A stretch of 33,474 nucleotides of DNA, from NCBI RefSeq assembly GCF_001634885.1, contig NZ_LWEX01000353.1, positions 1 to 33,474 of the forward strand, given 5' to 3'. The DNA is from Sulfitobacter sp. HI0040 (GTDB taxonomy: Bacteria; Pseudomonadota; Alphaproteobacteria; Rhodobacterales; Rhodobacteraceae). The translations under genes and the position numbers were made by a program. This document shows, piece by piece, positions 1 through 9,677 of this stretch; position 1 is the first letter of the stretch, and every line of letters starts with the position of its first letter. The notes under the pieces are model-generated. The model saw only the letters and a program-made list of their open reading frames with translations. It had not been told where the DNA came from and ran no database searches.

Positions 1-672
1 CCGCTGCGGGGCAGGGCGCACGGCATCGCCGAAGACCTGTTCGAAGGTCGCGCGCAGCGCAACGTCTACATCCGCCATCGTCACCGGCAGGCCCAGATCG
101 ACCAGCGAGGTGACCCCGTGGCGCGTGATGCCGCAGGGCACGATGCCATCGAAATGCGCAAGATCGGGTTCGACGTTCAGGCTGATTCCGTGAAAGCTGA
201 CCCAGCGGCGCAGGCGGATGCCGATGGCGGCGATCTTGTCTTCGGCCACCGCGCCGTCCGGCCCGCGCGGCCTGTCGGGCCGTTCCACCCAGACGCCCAC
301 ACGGCCCTCGCGGATCTCGCCGCGCAGGTTGAAGGTGGCGAGCGTCTCGATCACCCAGTGTTCCAGTTGCTGGACAAATGCGCGCACGTCACGCCCGCGT
401 GCGCCCACGTTGAGCATCACATAGGCCACGCGCTGCCCGGGACCGTGGTAGGTATATTGTCCGCCGCGCTTGGTGGGATAGACATTGAAACGCTGCGGAT
501 CGCGCAGGTCCTCCACGCGGGCGGAGGTGCCTGCGGTATAGAGCGGCGGATGCTCCAGAAGCCAGATACACTCGGATGCCTCGCCCGCAGCAATCGCCTC
601 CGCCCGCGCCTCCATCCACGCCTCGGCGGTGCGGTAGTCGGTCAGCCCGTCGCTGGTGATCCATTCGACCAT
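1..672 (-). CDS. lipB: Octanoyltransferase LipB (3' end cut by window edge)
   Basis: LipB transfers the octanoyl group from octanoyl-ACP to the lipoyl domains of 2-oxoacid dehydrogenases and the glycine cleavage system, the first step of lipoate synthesis in the cytoplasm. The 224 visible residues start MVEWITSDG. They carry the family signature [12 protein letters not shown] at residues 69-80, the catalytic lysine in EDKIAAIG (Lys146) and the catalytic cysteine in VPCGI (Cys180). The start has an AGGGCG ribosome site about 7 bases upstream. No stop is reached before base 1, so the C-terminus is missing, probably only a few residues given the usual family length near 215-230. It lies 35 bases downstream of the DsbA-like gene on the same strand and may be co-transcribed with it. 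The identification is secure. Confidence 0.93.
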   Translation of the reverse strand, partial: MVEWITSDGLTDYRTAEAWMEARAEAIAAGEASECIWLLEHPPLYTAGTSARVEDLRDPQRFNVYPTKRGGQYTYHGPGQRVAYVMLNVGARGRDVRAFVQQLEHWVIETLATFNLRGEIREGRVGVWVERPDRPRGPDGAVAEDKIAAIGIRLRRWVSFHGISLNVEPDLAHFDGIVPCGITRHGVTSLVDLGLPVTMADVDVALRATFEQVFGDAVRPAPQR

Positions 673-707
673 TGCGTTCGCCCTGTTGCGGCCCGGGCGC
701 GGTTGCG

Positions 708-1382
708 TCAGGCGGCCTCTTTCTCTGCGACGACCTTGCGCAGCATCTGCGCATAGGTGTCCGCCCCCTGCGCCCCGGTCAACAGATACTTGCCGTCAAA
801 GACCATGGAGGGGACACCGGAAATCCCCCGGGAGGTCCAGAAATTTTCCCGTGCGCGGGTGTCCTGGGCCTGGCTGCCGCTTTCCAGCACCTCGCGCGCT
901 TCTTCGGCATCAAGGCCCACGCTCTGCGCGACGTCGATCAGCACCTCGCGGTCGGAGACATCGCGACCTGCGGTGAAATGCGCCTCGAAGAGGGCCATCA
1001 TCAGGGGATGCTGCTTGCTCTTGCTCACCGCCCAGTCGAGCAACTGATGCGCCTCGAAGCTGTTCACGATGCGGCTGTCGGCATCATACCGGAATTCGAT
1101 GCCCAGCGAGGCGCCCAGTTCCTGCAGATAGGCGCGGTTCTGCGCGCTCTGCTCCGGCGTGCTGCCGTATTTTTCCATGATATGTTCGGACAGGTTCTGC
1201 CCCTCTGGCGGCATGTTGGGGTTCAACTCGAACGGATGCCAGCGGATGTAGGCACCCGTACCGGTCATGCCGAGGGCCTGTTCCAACTGGCGAAAACCGA
1301 CGATGCACCAGGGGCACATGACGTCGGATACGATGTCCACCTGAACGATGGGGCCGTTCTGTTGCGCTGTCTGGTCGGTCAT
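708..1382 (-). CDS. DsbA family oxidoreductase (FrnE-like)
   Basis: This is a 224-residue thioredoxin-fold protein of the FrnE / 2-hydroxychromene-2-carboxylate isomerase-like DsbA group. A CPWC active-site motif at residues 23-26 follows a beta strand (VDIVSDVM). The cis-proline loop is GVPSMVF near residue 190, and a helical insertion lies between them. No signal peptide is visible, so it probably acts in the cytoplasm, as FrnE proteins do, as a disulfide oxidoreductase or isomerase in oxidative stress. The start is supported by AGGAGAGA just upstream. It precedes lipB in the same direction with a 35-base gap. The substrate cannot be told from sequence. Confidence 0.88.
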   Translation of the reverse strand: MTDQTAQQNGPIVQVDIVSDVMCPWCIVGFRQLEQALGMTGTGAYIRWHPFELNPNMPPEGQNLSEHIMEKYGSTPEQSAQNRAYLQELGASLGIEFRYDADSRIVNSFEAHQLLDWAVSKSKQHPLMMALFEAHFTAGRDVSDREVLIDVAQSVGLDAEEAREVLESGSQAQDTRARENFWTSRGISGVPSMVFDGKYLLTGAQGADTYAQMLRKVVAEKEAA

Positions 1383-1570
1383 GTCTCTCTCCTGGCGTGG
1401 GTTGGTTCAAAGATCAGGCCCGAAGCAGGATTTTTCAAGCCCGAGGAGGCGTTCACACCGATAAGGCCGCGTGGGGAGGGGGCGGATCGCACACGGTGAA
1501 AAAAGGCTGCTCTTTTGCACTTCACAACCCTTCTGAGTTTGGCTAAACCCCCGCCTACCATCCATGGCGT

Positions 1571-1656
1571 GCGGTCGTGGCGGAATGGTAGACGCGCAGC
1601 GTTGAGGTCGCTGTGGGGTAACACCCGTGAGAGTTCGAGTCTCTCCGACCGCACCA
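1571..1656 (+). tRNA. tRNA-Leu (anticodon GAG)
   Basis: An 86-base cloverleaf can be drawn. The acceptor strands GCGGTCG (1571-1577) and CGACCGC (1646-1652) pair perfectly. The anticodon stem CAGCG/CGCTG encloses loop TTGAGGT with anticodon GAG at 1604-1606. A variable arm (GTGGGGTAACACC region) typical of class II tRNAs follows, then a T arm GAGAG-TTCGAGT-CTCTC. The discriminator is A and the CCA end is encoded at 1654-1656. GAG reads CUC/CUU leucine codons. Confidence 0.96.
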
Positions 1657-1957
1657 CTTTCACTCTCTTTCAGTATCACGAAGCGCCGCGCCGACGCGCG
1701 AACACTCGCCTTGCGGGAATCGCCGGTAATGCCTCGGCAGGAACCCGCCAAGCTGGGGCGAGCGGAGCGTGAGATCACTGAAACGTGGCCGCAATTTTGG
1801 CCCGCCCCCGGGCAAAGGCCCCAGTCTCGGATTGCGGGCGACGGGCGAATTCCTTTAGGTTCCTATTCAATTGTCACGATGATGAAGAGCAATAAGTCCG
1901 GCGCGGAGGCCCGACAGGGAAGGTCGACGTAACATGGACGGGGGGAGAGGCCGCGTG

Positions 1958-3769
1958 ATGCGAAAGATATCCGGTATCGGTGGAACCATGCGCGCGGGGC
2001 TGATGGCCTTGTGCCTTGCCGTGGCGGGCGCGGGTCATGCGGCGGAGTTGCGCATCACGGGCGTGCCCGAGGACACCGATCTTTATCGCACGCTGGCCGG
2101 AGGCTCCCTTTTGGTGGAACTGACCGCCGAAGACGCCGACCCCAGCAATCAGGAACTGCTGGCAGCCGCGCAGGCGGACTACAAGCGCCTGTTGACCGTC
2201 CTTTACGACGAAGGCTATTTCGGCCCCGCGCTGACCATCACGCTGGACGGGATCGATGCCGCGGCCATTCCGCCGGTCGATCCGCCGCGTGAAATCCGCC
2301 AGTTGGTCATTGCCGTGAACACCGGGCCGAAGTTCCGCTTTGGCCGGACGCGCATCGCGCCCGTGGCCCCGGGCACGGAAATGCCCGAGGAATTCGCGAC
2401 AGGGGCCACCGCCAGCCTCGGCGTGCTCAAGGATACGGTCGCCGCCGGGGTCAGCGGCTGGCGCGATCAGGGCCACGCCAAGGCCGAACTGGCCAATCAG
2501 GAACTGACCGCGCGGCACGAGGCCCGCGCGGTCGATGCGGACCTACTGCTGGCCCCGGGGCCGCGCCTGCGCTTCGGCCCGCTGACCGTCACCGGCAACC
2601 GCGCCGTCCGGACCGAGCGTATTCTGGAGATCGCGGGCCTCCCCACGGGAGAGGTGTTTTCGCCTGAAGAGCTGGAACTTGCGACCCGCCGCCTGCGCCG
2701 CACCCGCGCCTTCAGCGCCGTCGCCCTGATCGAGGCGGAGCAGATCGGCCCTGACGCGACCCTGCCGATCACCGCGCAGGTGACGGAGGCACCGCCCCGC
2801 CGCTTCGGCTTCGGCGCGGAGGTGTCCACTGTCGAGGGGCTCGCGCTCAGCACGTTCTGGCTGCATCGCAACCTTCTGGGCGGGGCGGAGCGTCTGCGGC
2901 TGGAGGCCGAGGTTTCGGGCATCGGCGGCAATTCGGGCGGGACCGACTACCGGCTTACCGCCCGGTTCGAACGGCCCGCGACGTTCAACGAGGATACCGA
3001 TTTCTATGCGCTGGCCGAACTGGAGCAGCTGGACGAGGTGAACTTCTTCTCCCGCCAGCTCGATCTGGAGGCGGGGATCGAAAGGATCGCCAATGAAAAC
3101 CGGACCTATACGCTGGGCGTGGGGCTGCGCACCGCGGAGACGCGGGATGCCTTCGGAACCAACCGCTACACGCTCCTGACCCTGCCCCTGAGCGCGGAAT
3201 TCGATTATCGCGACGACCGGCTGGACGCGAAGGACGGCTATTTCGCCAGGGTCGCGCTGACCCCCTTCATCGCGCTGCGCGGGGCAGACAACGGTCTGCG
3301 CAGCTACGCGGATCTGCGCGGCTACAAGACATTCGGCACCGAGCGCCCCGTGACCTTCGCGCTGCGCGGGCAACTCGGCTCCGTCTATGGTCCGGACCTC
3401 AGGGACGCGCCGGCGGATTACCTTTTCTACTCCGGCGGCGGGGGAACGGTGCGCGGCCAGCCCTACCAGAGCCTCGGCGTCAACCTCGGCGGGGGTAACA
3501 TCGTAGGCGGGCGCAGCTTTGTCGGCCTGTCGGCTGAGGCGCGCTTTACCGTGACGGAGGCCATTGGCCTCGTGGGATTCGTGGACGGCGGCTATGTCGG
3601 CGCCGAAGAATTCTATGACGGCAGCGGCGAATGGCATTCGGGCGGGGGGATCGGTCTGCGGTATGCCACCGGCATCGGCCCCATCCGGCTGGATGTGGCG
3701 GTGCCGACCTCCGGCCCCGCGACGGATGAGAATTTTCAGGTTTATATCGGCATAGGGCAGTCCTTCTGA
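1958..3769 (+). CDS. tamA: TamA, Omp85-family outer membrane assembly protein
   Basis: A BamA/TamA-type outer-membrane protein of about 603 residues that works with TamB in inserting outer-membrane proteins. From this start the N-terminus is a signal peptide ending near AGHAAE. POTRA-like modules follow (for example LRFGPLTVTGNRAVRTERI), then a C-terminal 16-stranded Omp85 barrel. The barrel includes the GGGGTVRGQPYQSLG segment, matching the VRGY/F lid-lock motif of the family, and it ends IGIGQSF with the terminal phenylalanine expected of barrel proteins. An upstream ATG at 1934, also with a ribosome site, would add 8 residues. The chosen ATG at 1958 is preceded by GGGGGGAGAGG. Its stop overlaps the tamB start (TGATG), showing translational coupling. 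Confidence 0.9.
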   Translation: MRKISGIGGTMRAGLMALCLAVAGAGHAAELRITGVPEDTDLYRTLAGGSLLVELTAEDADPSNQELLAAAQADYKRLLTVLYDEGYFGPALTITLDGIDAAAIPPVDPPREIRQLVIAVNTGPKFRFGRTRIAPVAPGTEMPEEFATGATASLGVLKDTVAAGVSGWRDQGHAKAELANQELTARHEARAVDADLLLAPGPRLRFGPLTVTGNRAVRTERILEIAGLPTGEVFSPEELELATRRLRRTRAFSAVALIEAEQIGPDATLPITAQVTEAPPRRFGFGAEVSTVEGLALSTFWLHRNLLGGAERLRLEAEVSGIGGNSGGTDYRLTARFERPATFNEDTDFYALAELEQLDEVNFFSRQLDLEAGIERIANENRTYTLGVGLRTAETRDAFGTNRYTLLTLPLSAEFDYRDDRLDAKDGYFARVALTPFIALRGADNGLRSYADLRGYKTFGTERPVTFALRGQLGSVYGPDLRDAPADYLFYSGGGGTVRGQPYQSLGVNLGGGNIVGGRSFVGLSAEARFTVTEAIGLVGFVDGGYVGAEEFYDGSGEWHSGGGIGLRYATGIGPIRLDVAVPTSGPATDENFQVYIGIGQSF

Positions 3770-6700
3770 TGCATGTTTCGCGGTTCCTGTCGACGATCGT
3801 TTTCCTGCTGACACTGGGTCTGGCCCCGGCCATGGCGCAGGACGATGACAAAGGGTTTCTGACCAATGCAATCCAGAACGCGCTGAGCGGTTCGGGGCGC
3901 ACGGTGTCCATCGACGGGTTCCGCGGCGCGCTCAGTTCGCAGGCCTCGTTCGATCAGATGACCATCGCGGATGACGAAGGCATCTGGCTGACGCTGACGG
4001 ACGTGGTGCTGGACTGGAACCGGTCCGCCTTGCTGCGCGGGCGGCTGGAAGTCGAAAGCCTGACCGCCCAGCGGCTCGACCTGCCGCGGCTGCCCGTATC
4101 GCAGGGCAACGACTTGCCCGAAGCCGAGGCCCAGCCCTTCAGCCTGCCGGATCTGCCCGTCTCTATCGAGATTGCGGACTTCGGGGTGGAAGAGATCAAC
4201 CTCGGCGCGCCCATCCTCGGTGAAGAGGCCCAGCTTTCCGTGACCGCCGATGCCCGATTGACGGATGACGTGGCGCGCCTTGCCTTTCTCGCACAGCGGA
4301 CGGATGACAAACGGGGCGTCTTCGAGATCAGCGCGGATTACCAGCGCTCCGAAGGCATTCTCGACCTGCTGCTGAAGCTTGAGGAAGAGGAGGAGGGCAT
4401 CGCGGCCCGTCTGCTGAATATTCCGGATCAGCCTTCGGTGAGCCTGACGGTAGAGGGCTCCGGCCCAGTTGACGCGCTGGAAACGCAGGTGGTGATCGCC
4501 ACCGACGATACCGAGCGGCTGGCGGGGCAGATCGTGCTGGGCACCCAGACCCCGCGCCGCGCCTCCGACATGCCGGACCGCCGCATACAGGCCGATATCG
4601 GCGGCGACATCACGGCGCTGCTGGCCCCGCGCTACCGCGAATTCTTTGGCGAAGACGTGAAGCTGACGATCGATGCGCTGCTGGAAGGCAATGGCGCGAT
4701 CGAGGTTTCGTCCTTCGCGCTGGACACGCAGGCCGCGAAGCTCGCGGGCCGGGTGAACCTCAACCAGGAAAAATGGCCGACCTTCATCGACATCGAGGGC
4801 GTGGTCGAGAACGCGGATGGCACCCGGGTGCTGCTGCCGGTTTCCGGGGAAGCCACCACCGTGCAACGCGTGGGGCTCGACGTGAATTATGATGCCGCCG
4901 ATGGGGAAGCCTTCGACGGTCGTTTCGATATCCGGGCGCTGGAAACCACCGGCGTCAAGATCGAGGACACGGAACTGGAGCTTGTCGGCACCCTGCAGGG
5001 CGAACTCGGGTCTGTCGGTCAATTCCTAGGTGACCTCACCTTTGCCACCCAGGGGATGGAGTTTACCGATCCCGCGGTTTCCGAAGCGGTGGGCAGCGCG
5101 ATTTCCGGCGCGGCAGAGATCAACTATATCGAAGGCTCGCCGCTGCGCATTTCGGGGCTGGACCTGTCGGGGGCCGATTACGGGCTGACCGGGCAGGCGG
5201 TGGTCAACGGTTTTGATCAGGGGTTCCTGACCCGGCTCGACGCGACGCTGAAGGCGTCTAATCTGTCGCGGTTCTCCGCTCTTGCGGGGCAGGACCTCGA
5301 CGGGCAGACCGCGCTGGCGCTCAAGGGCACCGTCACCCCGCTGAGCGGGATGTTCGACCTTGCCGTCGCGGGCAGCACGCAGGACCTGTCGCTGGGGATC
5401 GAGCAGGCGGATGCGGTTCTGGGCGGGCGCACCGAACTGAGCCTGCAGGCGCGCCGCAACGAAACTGGCACCTACCTGCGGGACCTCGTGCTGGAAAACG
5501 AGGCGATCAACCTGTCGGGATCGGTGGAACTGCGCAGCAACGACAGCCGGGCGAACGTATCGTTCCGGCTCGACGATATTGCGCGCGTGGCGCCGCAATA
5601 TACCGGCGCAGTTGCCGCAACCGTGGATGCCACGCAGGATGCGCGCGGCTGGACCGTGGCCGCCGATGTGGAAGGACCCTATGAAAGCCGGATCACCGTC
5701 AACGGGCTTGCGACCGGCCCTAATGCGCTGCTGACCTTTGCCGCCGACGTGCCCGACATGCAGCCTTTCGTTCCGCAGGCAACCGGCCCGCTGGAGGCCG
5801 ACGGCACCCTGCGCCAGACCGAGGACGGCTTCCGGCTGGAGACTGTCATCGACGGCCCGGACGATATCCGCGCCAGCGTCGAGGGTCTGGTGACCCCGAA
5901 GCTGGACATCGCCTTCGACCTCGCGGTGCCGCGCCTCGCGCCCTATGTTCCCCAGATTGCCGAGGGCGGCCTGAACGCGTCGGGCACCGTTACGCAGACG
6001 CAGGAAGGCATCGCCGTCGATGTCACTGCGGACGGCCCCTATGATCTGCGCGCCATGGTCGAGGGCATCGCCACCGGCCCGCGCCTGTCGCTTGATTTCG
6101 ATGTCCGCCTGCCGGATGTGCAGCCCTTGGTGCCCTCGGTCGAAGGGCCGCTTTCGCTTCAGGGCAACCTCAGCCAGGGGGAAACCGGGCTTGTCGTCGA
6201 TATGGACGCCGCCGGCCCCTACGAGTCGACCGCTACGGTCGAGGGAACGGTGACCGGCCCCGACCTTGCCGTGAGGTTCGACGTCGCCATGCCTGATCTG
6301 CAGCCGCTTGTCCCCAATGTTTCCGGCCCCCTCACCGCGGCGGGATCGGTGCGGCAGGCCGAGGGCGGCCTTGCCGTTTCGGTCAAGGCCGAAGGGCCGG
6401 AAGAGGCCCGCGCCATGGTGCAAGGCATCGCCACCGGCCCGAACATGGCGCTGGAATTTGACGTGAGTATTCCGGACATCCAGCCTTTCGTTCCGAGCGT
6501 CGAGGGCGCCGTGAACGCGACGGGTGATATCCGCCAGACCGACAAGGGCCTTGCCGTCGAGGTCGATGCCACCGGCCCCTACGGCGTGCGCGCCACCGCG
6601 TCCGGGGTGGCGGACGGGGAGGGGAACCCGATCGAATTCGAACTGGCCGTGCCGCAGGTCGAACAATTCGTGCCAAGCGTCCGGGGGGCACTGCTCGCCG

Positions 6701-8835
6701 AAGGTACCCTGCATCAGACGCCACAGGGGTTCGTCATCGACACCCGCGCCAGCGGGCCCTATGGCGCCCGTGCCATGGTCGAAGGGCTGGCCACCGGCCC
6801 CGACATGTCGCTTGAATTCGCGCTGACGGTGCCGGACGTCAAACCTTTCGTGCCGCAGCTTTCCGGCGCGTTGGAAGCGACCGGCACAGTCGCGCAAAGC
6901 CCCGAGGGGATCGTGGTGGATACGGAGCTTTCCGGGCCATACGGCGCGCAGGCCAGCGTTTCCGGTCTGGCGACGGGGCCTGACATGAACCTTGCCTTCG
7001 ACGTTTCGGTGCCCAACCTCCATCCGCTGGTGCCGCAGGTGAACGGGCCGCTGAACGCCAGCGGCACGGTCCGTCAGACCCCGCGCGGCATCGTCGTCGA
7101 CACGGTCGCCAATGGGCCGTATGGCGCGCGCGCCGCGGTGGAAGGCGTGGCCACCGGCCCCAACATGTCGCTGACATTCGATGTCTCGGTGCCCAACGTG
7201 CAGCCGCTGGTGCCGCAGGTGAACGGGCCGCTGAATGCCACCGGCACCCTGCGGCAAACCCCGGCAGGCATCGCCGTGGACACCAACGTAAGCGGCCCCT
7301 ATTCCGCCCGCGCCGCGATCGAGGGGGTGGTGACCGGGCCATCGGCCGCCGTGTCCTTCGACGTATCGCTGCCCAATGTCGGCGTCTTCGTGGATGAGAT
7401 CTCTGGCCCGCTTTCCGTCAATGGCACCGCGCGGCGGCAGGGGGAGGCGTGGCGCATCGATACCGATGCCACCGGCCCCTCAGGCACGCAGGCGCGGATC
7501 GCGGGGCTGGTGAACCCTGACGGAACGCTCGCGCTCGATATCGACGGGTCCGCGCCGCTGGGGCTGGCCAATCCCTTCATCGAACCGCGCAGCCTTCAGG
7601 GCCTCGCCCGGTTCGACCTGTCGCTCAACGGTCCGCCGGAACTCGGCTCGCTTTCGGGTACGATCCAGACTTCAGATGCCAGTCTGACGGCCCCCAACCT
7701 GCGGATCGCGCTGGAGGGCATCGCGGGGTCGGTGAGGCTCGGCAACAACCGTGCGCAGATCGACCTGTCCGCGCGCGGTTCCGAAGGGGGCCAGTTGCGG
7801 ATCGGGGGCGGGATCACGCTGACAGGTTCGCTGCCTGCCGACATCCAGATCGGGTTGCAGAACATCGTATTGATCGATCCGCGGCTCTACCGCACGTCGC
7901 TGAGCGGTCAGCTGCGCATTGCCGGCCCGCTTACGGGCGGCGCCGCGATCACAGGGCAGGTGAACGTGGGAGAGACGAACATCACGGTCCCCTCCACCGG
8001 GCTGACCTCCATCGGGGAGATCCCGCCGATCACCCACCTGAACGACAGCCGCGCTGCCGAGATCACCCGTGCCAAGGCGGGGCTGAACGAGGATGCGGCA
8101 GGTAGCGGCGATGCGGAGGCGGATGATGCCGCCGGACCGGGCCTGCGCCTTGACGTGCTGGTCAGCGCACCCAACCGGATTTTCGTCCGGGGCCGGGGGC
8201 TCGATGCCGAACTGGGCGGATCCCTGCGACTGACCGGGACGACGAACCGGATCATCTCTTCGGGTCGGTTCGACCTCATCCGGGGGCGGCTCGATATTCT
8301 CGGCAAGCGTTTCAACCTGCGTGAAGGCTCGATCCAGTTCCAGGGCGATTTCGTGCCCTTCATTCGCTTCGTAACGGCTACGGATACCGCCACCGGCGAG
8401 GTGCGCATTATCGTGGAGGGGCCTGCCAACGAACCACAGGTTCGGTTTGAATCCACGCCTGACGCGCCACAGGACGAGGTGCTGGCGCAGTTGCTCTTCG
8501 GGCGCAATATCACCGAGATCTCTGCCTTTCAGGCGTTGCAGCTGGCCAATGCCGTTGCCACGCTGGCAGGCCGGGGCGGGACCGGCGTGATCTCCAACCT
8601 GCGCGAAGGTTTCGGGCTGGACGATCTGGACATCACGACGACGGACGACGGGGCCACCGCATTGCGTGCGGGCAAATATATCTCCGAGAACGTCTATACG
8701 GATGTGACCGCCGCATCGGACGGAACGGGGGAGGTTTCGCTCAACCTCGATCTGACGCCGAACCTGACGGCCCGTGGCACGCTGGGATCGGACGGCGACA
8801 GCCGGCTCGGTATCTTCTACGAAAAGGATTACTGA
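3769..8835 (+). CDS. tamB: TamB, translocation and assembly module subunit (DUF490) with a 60-residue repeat array
   Basis: A 1688-residue AsmA/TamB-type protein. The family forms a long beta-groove across the periplasm and assists TamA and lipid or outer-membrane protein transport. Residues 1-24 form a signal or anchor segment ending AMAQ. Residues 636-1235 consist of ten consecutive 60-residue beta-rich repeats. The C-terminal 350 residues are the conserved TamB domain (DUF490), including APQDEVLAQLLFGRNIT, and end LGIFYEKDY. It is considerably longer than the enterobacterial protein (about 1260 residues), and the excess is largely the repeat array. It overlaps tamA by one base, so the two are one operon. 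A large GC-rich hairpin follows its stop. Confidence 0.9.
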   Translation: MHVSRFLSTIVFLLTLGLAPAMAQDDDKGFLTNAIQNALSGSGRTVSIDGFRGALSSQASFDQMTIADDEGIWLTLTDVVLDWNRSALLRGRLEVESLTAQRLDLPRLPVSQGNDLPEAEAQPFSLPDLPVSIEIADFGVEEINLGAPILGEEAQLSVTADARLTDDVARLAFLAQRTDDKRGVFEISADYQRSEGILDLLLKLEEEEEGIAARLLNIPDQPSVSLTVEGSGPVDALETQVVIATDDTERLAGQIVLGTQTPRRASDMPDRRIQADIGGDITALLAPRYREFFGEDVKLTIDALLEGNGAIEVSSFALDTQAAKLAGRVNLNQEKWPTFIDIEGVVENADGTRVLLPVSGEATTVQRVGLDVNYDAADGEAFDGRFDIRALETTGVKIEDTELELVGTLQGELGSVGQFLGDLTFATQGMEFTDPAVSEAVGSAISGAAEINYIEGSPLRISGLDLSGADYGLTGQAVVNGFDQGFLTRLDATLKASNLSRFSALAGQDLDGQTALALKGTVTPLSGMFDLAVAGSTQDLSLGIEQADAVLGGRTELSLQARRNETGTYLRDLVLENEAINLSGSVELRSNDSRANVSFRLDDIARVAPQYTGAVAATVDATQDARGWTVAADVEGPYESRITVNGLATGPNALLTFAADVPDMQPFVPQATGPLEADGTLRQTEDGFRLETVIDGPDDIRASVEGLVTPKLDIAFDLAVPRLAPYVPQIAEGGLNASGTVTQTQEGIAVDVTADGPYDLRAMVEGIATGPRLSLDFDVRLPDVQPLVPSVEGPLSLQGNLSQGETGLVVDMDAAGPYESTATVEGTVTGPDLAVRFDVAMPDLQPLVPNVSGPLTAAGSVRQAEGGLAVSVKAEGPEEARAMVQGIATGPNMALEFDVSIPDIQPFVPSVEGAVNATGDIRQTDKGLAVEVDATGPYGVRATASGVADGEGNPIEFELAVPQVEQFVPSVRGALLAEGTLHQTPQGFVIDTRASGPYGARAMVEGLATGPDMSLEFALTVPDVKPFVPQLSGALEATGTVAQSPEGIVVDTELSGPYGAQASVSGLATGPDMNLAFDVSVPNLHPLVPQVNGPLNASGTVRQTPRGIVVDTVANGPYGARAAVEGVATGPNMSLTFDVSVPNVQPLVPQVNGPLNATGTLRQTPAGIAVDTNVSGPYSARAAIEGVVTGPSAAVSFDVSLPNVGVFVDEISGPLSVNGTARRQGEAWRIDTDATGPSGTQARIAGLVNPDGTLALDIDGSAPLGLANPFIEPRSLQGLARFDLSLNGPPELGSLSGTIQTSDASLTAPNLRIALEGIAGSVRLGNNRAQIDLSARGSEGGQLRIGGGITLTGSLPADIQIGLQNIVLIDPRLYRTSLSGQLRIAGPLTGGAAITGQVNVGETNITVPSTGLTSIGEIPPITHLNDSRAAEITRAKAGLNEDAAGSGDAEADDAAGPGLRLDVLVSAPNRIFVRGRGLDAELGGSLRLTGTTNRIISSGRFDLIRGRLDILGKRFNLREGSIQFQGDFVPFIRFVTATDTATGEVRIIVEGPANEPQVRFESTPDAPQDEVLAQLLFGRNITEISAFQALQLANAVATLAGRGGTGVISNLREGFGLDDLDITTTDDGATALRAGKYISENVYTDVTAASDGTGEVSLNLDLTPNLTARGTLGSDGDSRLGIFYEKDY
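5674..7473 (+). repeat. Ten tandem 180-bp (60-aa) repeats inside tamB
   Basis: Units begin at 5674, 5854, 6034, 6214, 6394, 6574, 6754, 6934, 7114 and 7294, and an eleventh partial unit begins at 7474. The spacing is exactly 180 bases every time, with no indels. Each unit starts Gly-Pro (mostly GPY). Conserved positions include a TGP near 14-16, Pro27, a P-F/L-V-P at 31-34, Gly38, Gly44 and Q-T near 48-49. A degenerate unit precedes 5674 (VSFRLDDIARVAPQYTG region). The third-position changes and conservative replacements show old duplications under selection for period, not a recent slippage array. Confidence 0.93.
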
Positions 8836-8846
8836 TCCCGCAGGGC

Positions 8847-8871
8847 CCGGCGGCGCGCCCTGCGCCGCCGG
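8847..8871. terminator. Convergent hairpin between tamB and flavin reductase gene
   Basis: A perfect 10-bp stem CCGGCGGCGC / GCGCCGCCGG with loop GCCCT ends directly beside the stop codon of the minus-strand flavin reductase gene. It overlaps an alternative 7-bp stem GCAGGGC / GCCCTGC, so the two folds compete. It has no T run, and it probably ends or protects transcripts from both convergent genes. Confidence 0.6.
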
Positions 8872-9372
8872 TCATTCCCCCGGCGTGAACTGGCCGTAGC
8901 GGCCCCGGTCGAACATCAGCCCCGCCGCATCGTCGCGGTGGGTGGCGGCCCAGCGGACATGGCCGAGCACCAGCGAATGATCCCCGGCGGGATGCACGGC
9001 ATAGGTGTCGCAGTGAAAGGTCGCGAGGCATCCCTCCAGCGTCGGGGCGCCATTGGGGCCTTCGCGCCAATCGAACCGATCGAAATCCAGACCGTCGGTC
9101 GCGAAATGATGGGCCATGTCCTGCTGGTCGGCGCTGAGAACGTGAATGCAGAACATGTCGGTGTTGGTGAAAGCGTCATGCCGCTTTGACGCCCGCGCGG
9201 GCGACCACAGCACCAGCGGCGGGTCCAGCGAGACGGAGGAAAAGCTGTTCGCCGTCATGCCGAGCGGCCCCTTGGGCGACTGCGTGGTAATGACCGTCAC
9301 GCCGGTTCCGTAACGCCCGAAGGCGCTGCGCAGATCCTCTGTCGCATCGGGATGGGGGATGAAGCTGGACAT
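8872..9372 (-). CDS. Flavin reductase family protein (FMN-binding split barrel)
   Basis: About 166 residues of the flavin reductase-like / HpaC family, which reduces FMN or FAD with NAD(P)H, often to feed a two-component monooxygenase. Family features in order are FGRYGTGVTVITT near the N-terminus, GMTANSFSSVSLDPPLV (flavin-binding loop) and SKRHDAFTNTDMFCIHVL. A central SDQQ-like ADQQDMAHHFA and the GDHSLVLGHV strand follow. In-frame starts also exist at 9384 and 9423. The chosen MSSFIPHP start gives the usual family length, but no start has a convincing ribosome site. No partner oxygenase is in the window, so the substrate pathway is unknown. Confidence 0.87.
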   Translation of the reverse strand: MSSFIPHPDATEDLRSAFGRYGTGVTVITTQSPKGPLGMTANSFSSVSLDPPLVLWSPARASKRHDAFTNTDMFCIHVLSADQQDMAHHFATDGLDFDRFDWREGPNGAPTLEGCLATFHCDTYAVHPAGDHSLVLGHVRWAATHRDDAAGLMFDRGRYGQFTPGE

Positions 9373-9677
9373 GCGGTCGACCATGTCGGAGCGGTCGCAC
9401 GCCCCGGCAGATTTGTCCAGCATCCGGGGGATGCGCCGCGACGTCGCAGCCGCCGGCGGATGCCCGCCGAGGCGCCCGCCAATGCCCGCTCACGAAGTCG
9501 AAACATCCGGAACTTCGCCAAGAGGCCCGTGTTGGCCCGGGGATGAGAGGCAACACAGACCAAAAGGAACTGTGCTGGCTGTCTGACGCGACCCGGACCC
9601 CGCACAAGGGCCGGAGAACTCGGCACCCGAATGCCACCAACAGAAAAGGCGCCCCGGCGCCGGAAAGTGACGATCAA

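Noticed and set aside
5026-7257. Long open frame antisense to tamB
   Set aside because: It is a shadow of the repeat array, and its apparent repeats (RHQRLHVGHR-like) are just the reverse reading of the TamB units.
5674-7473. Regular 180-bp spacing as a CRISPR-like or satellite array
   Set aside because: The units are contiguous, coding in one frame and diverged at third positions. There are no spacers.
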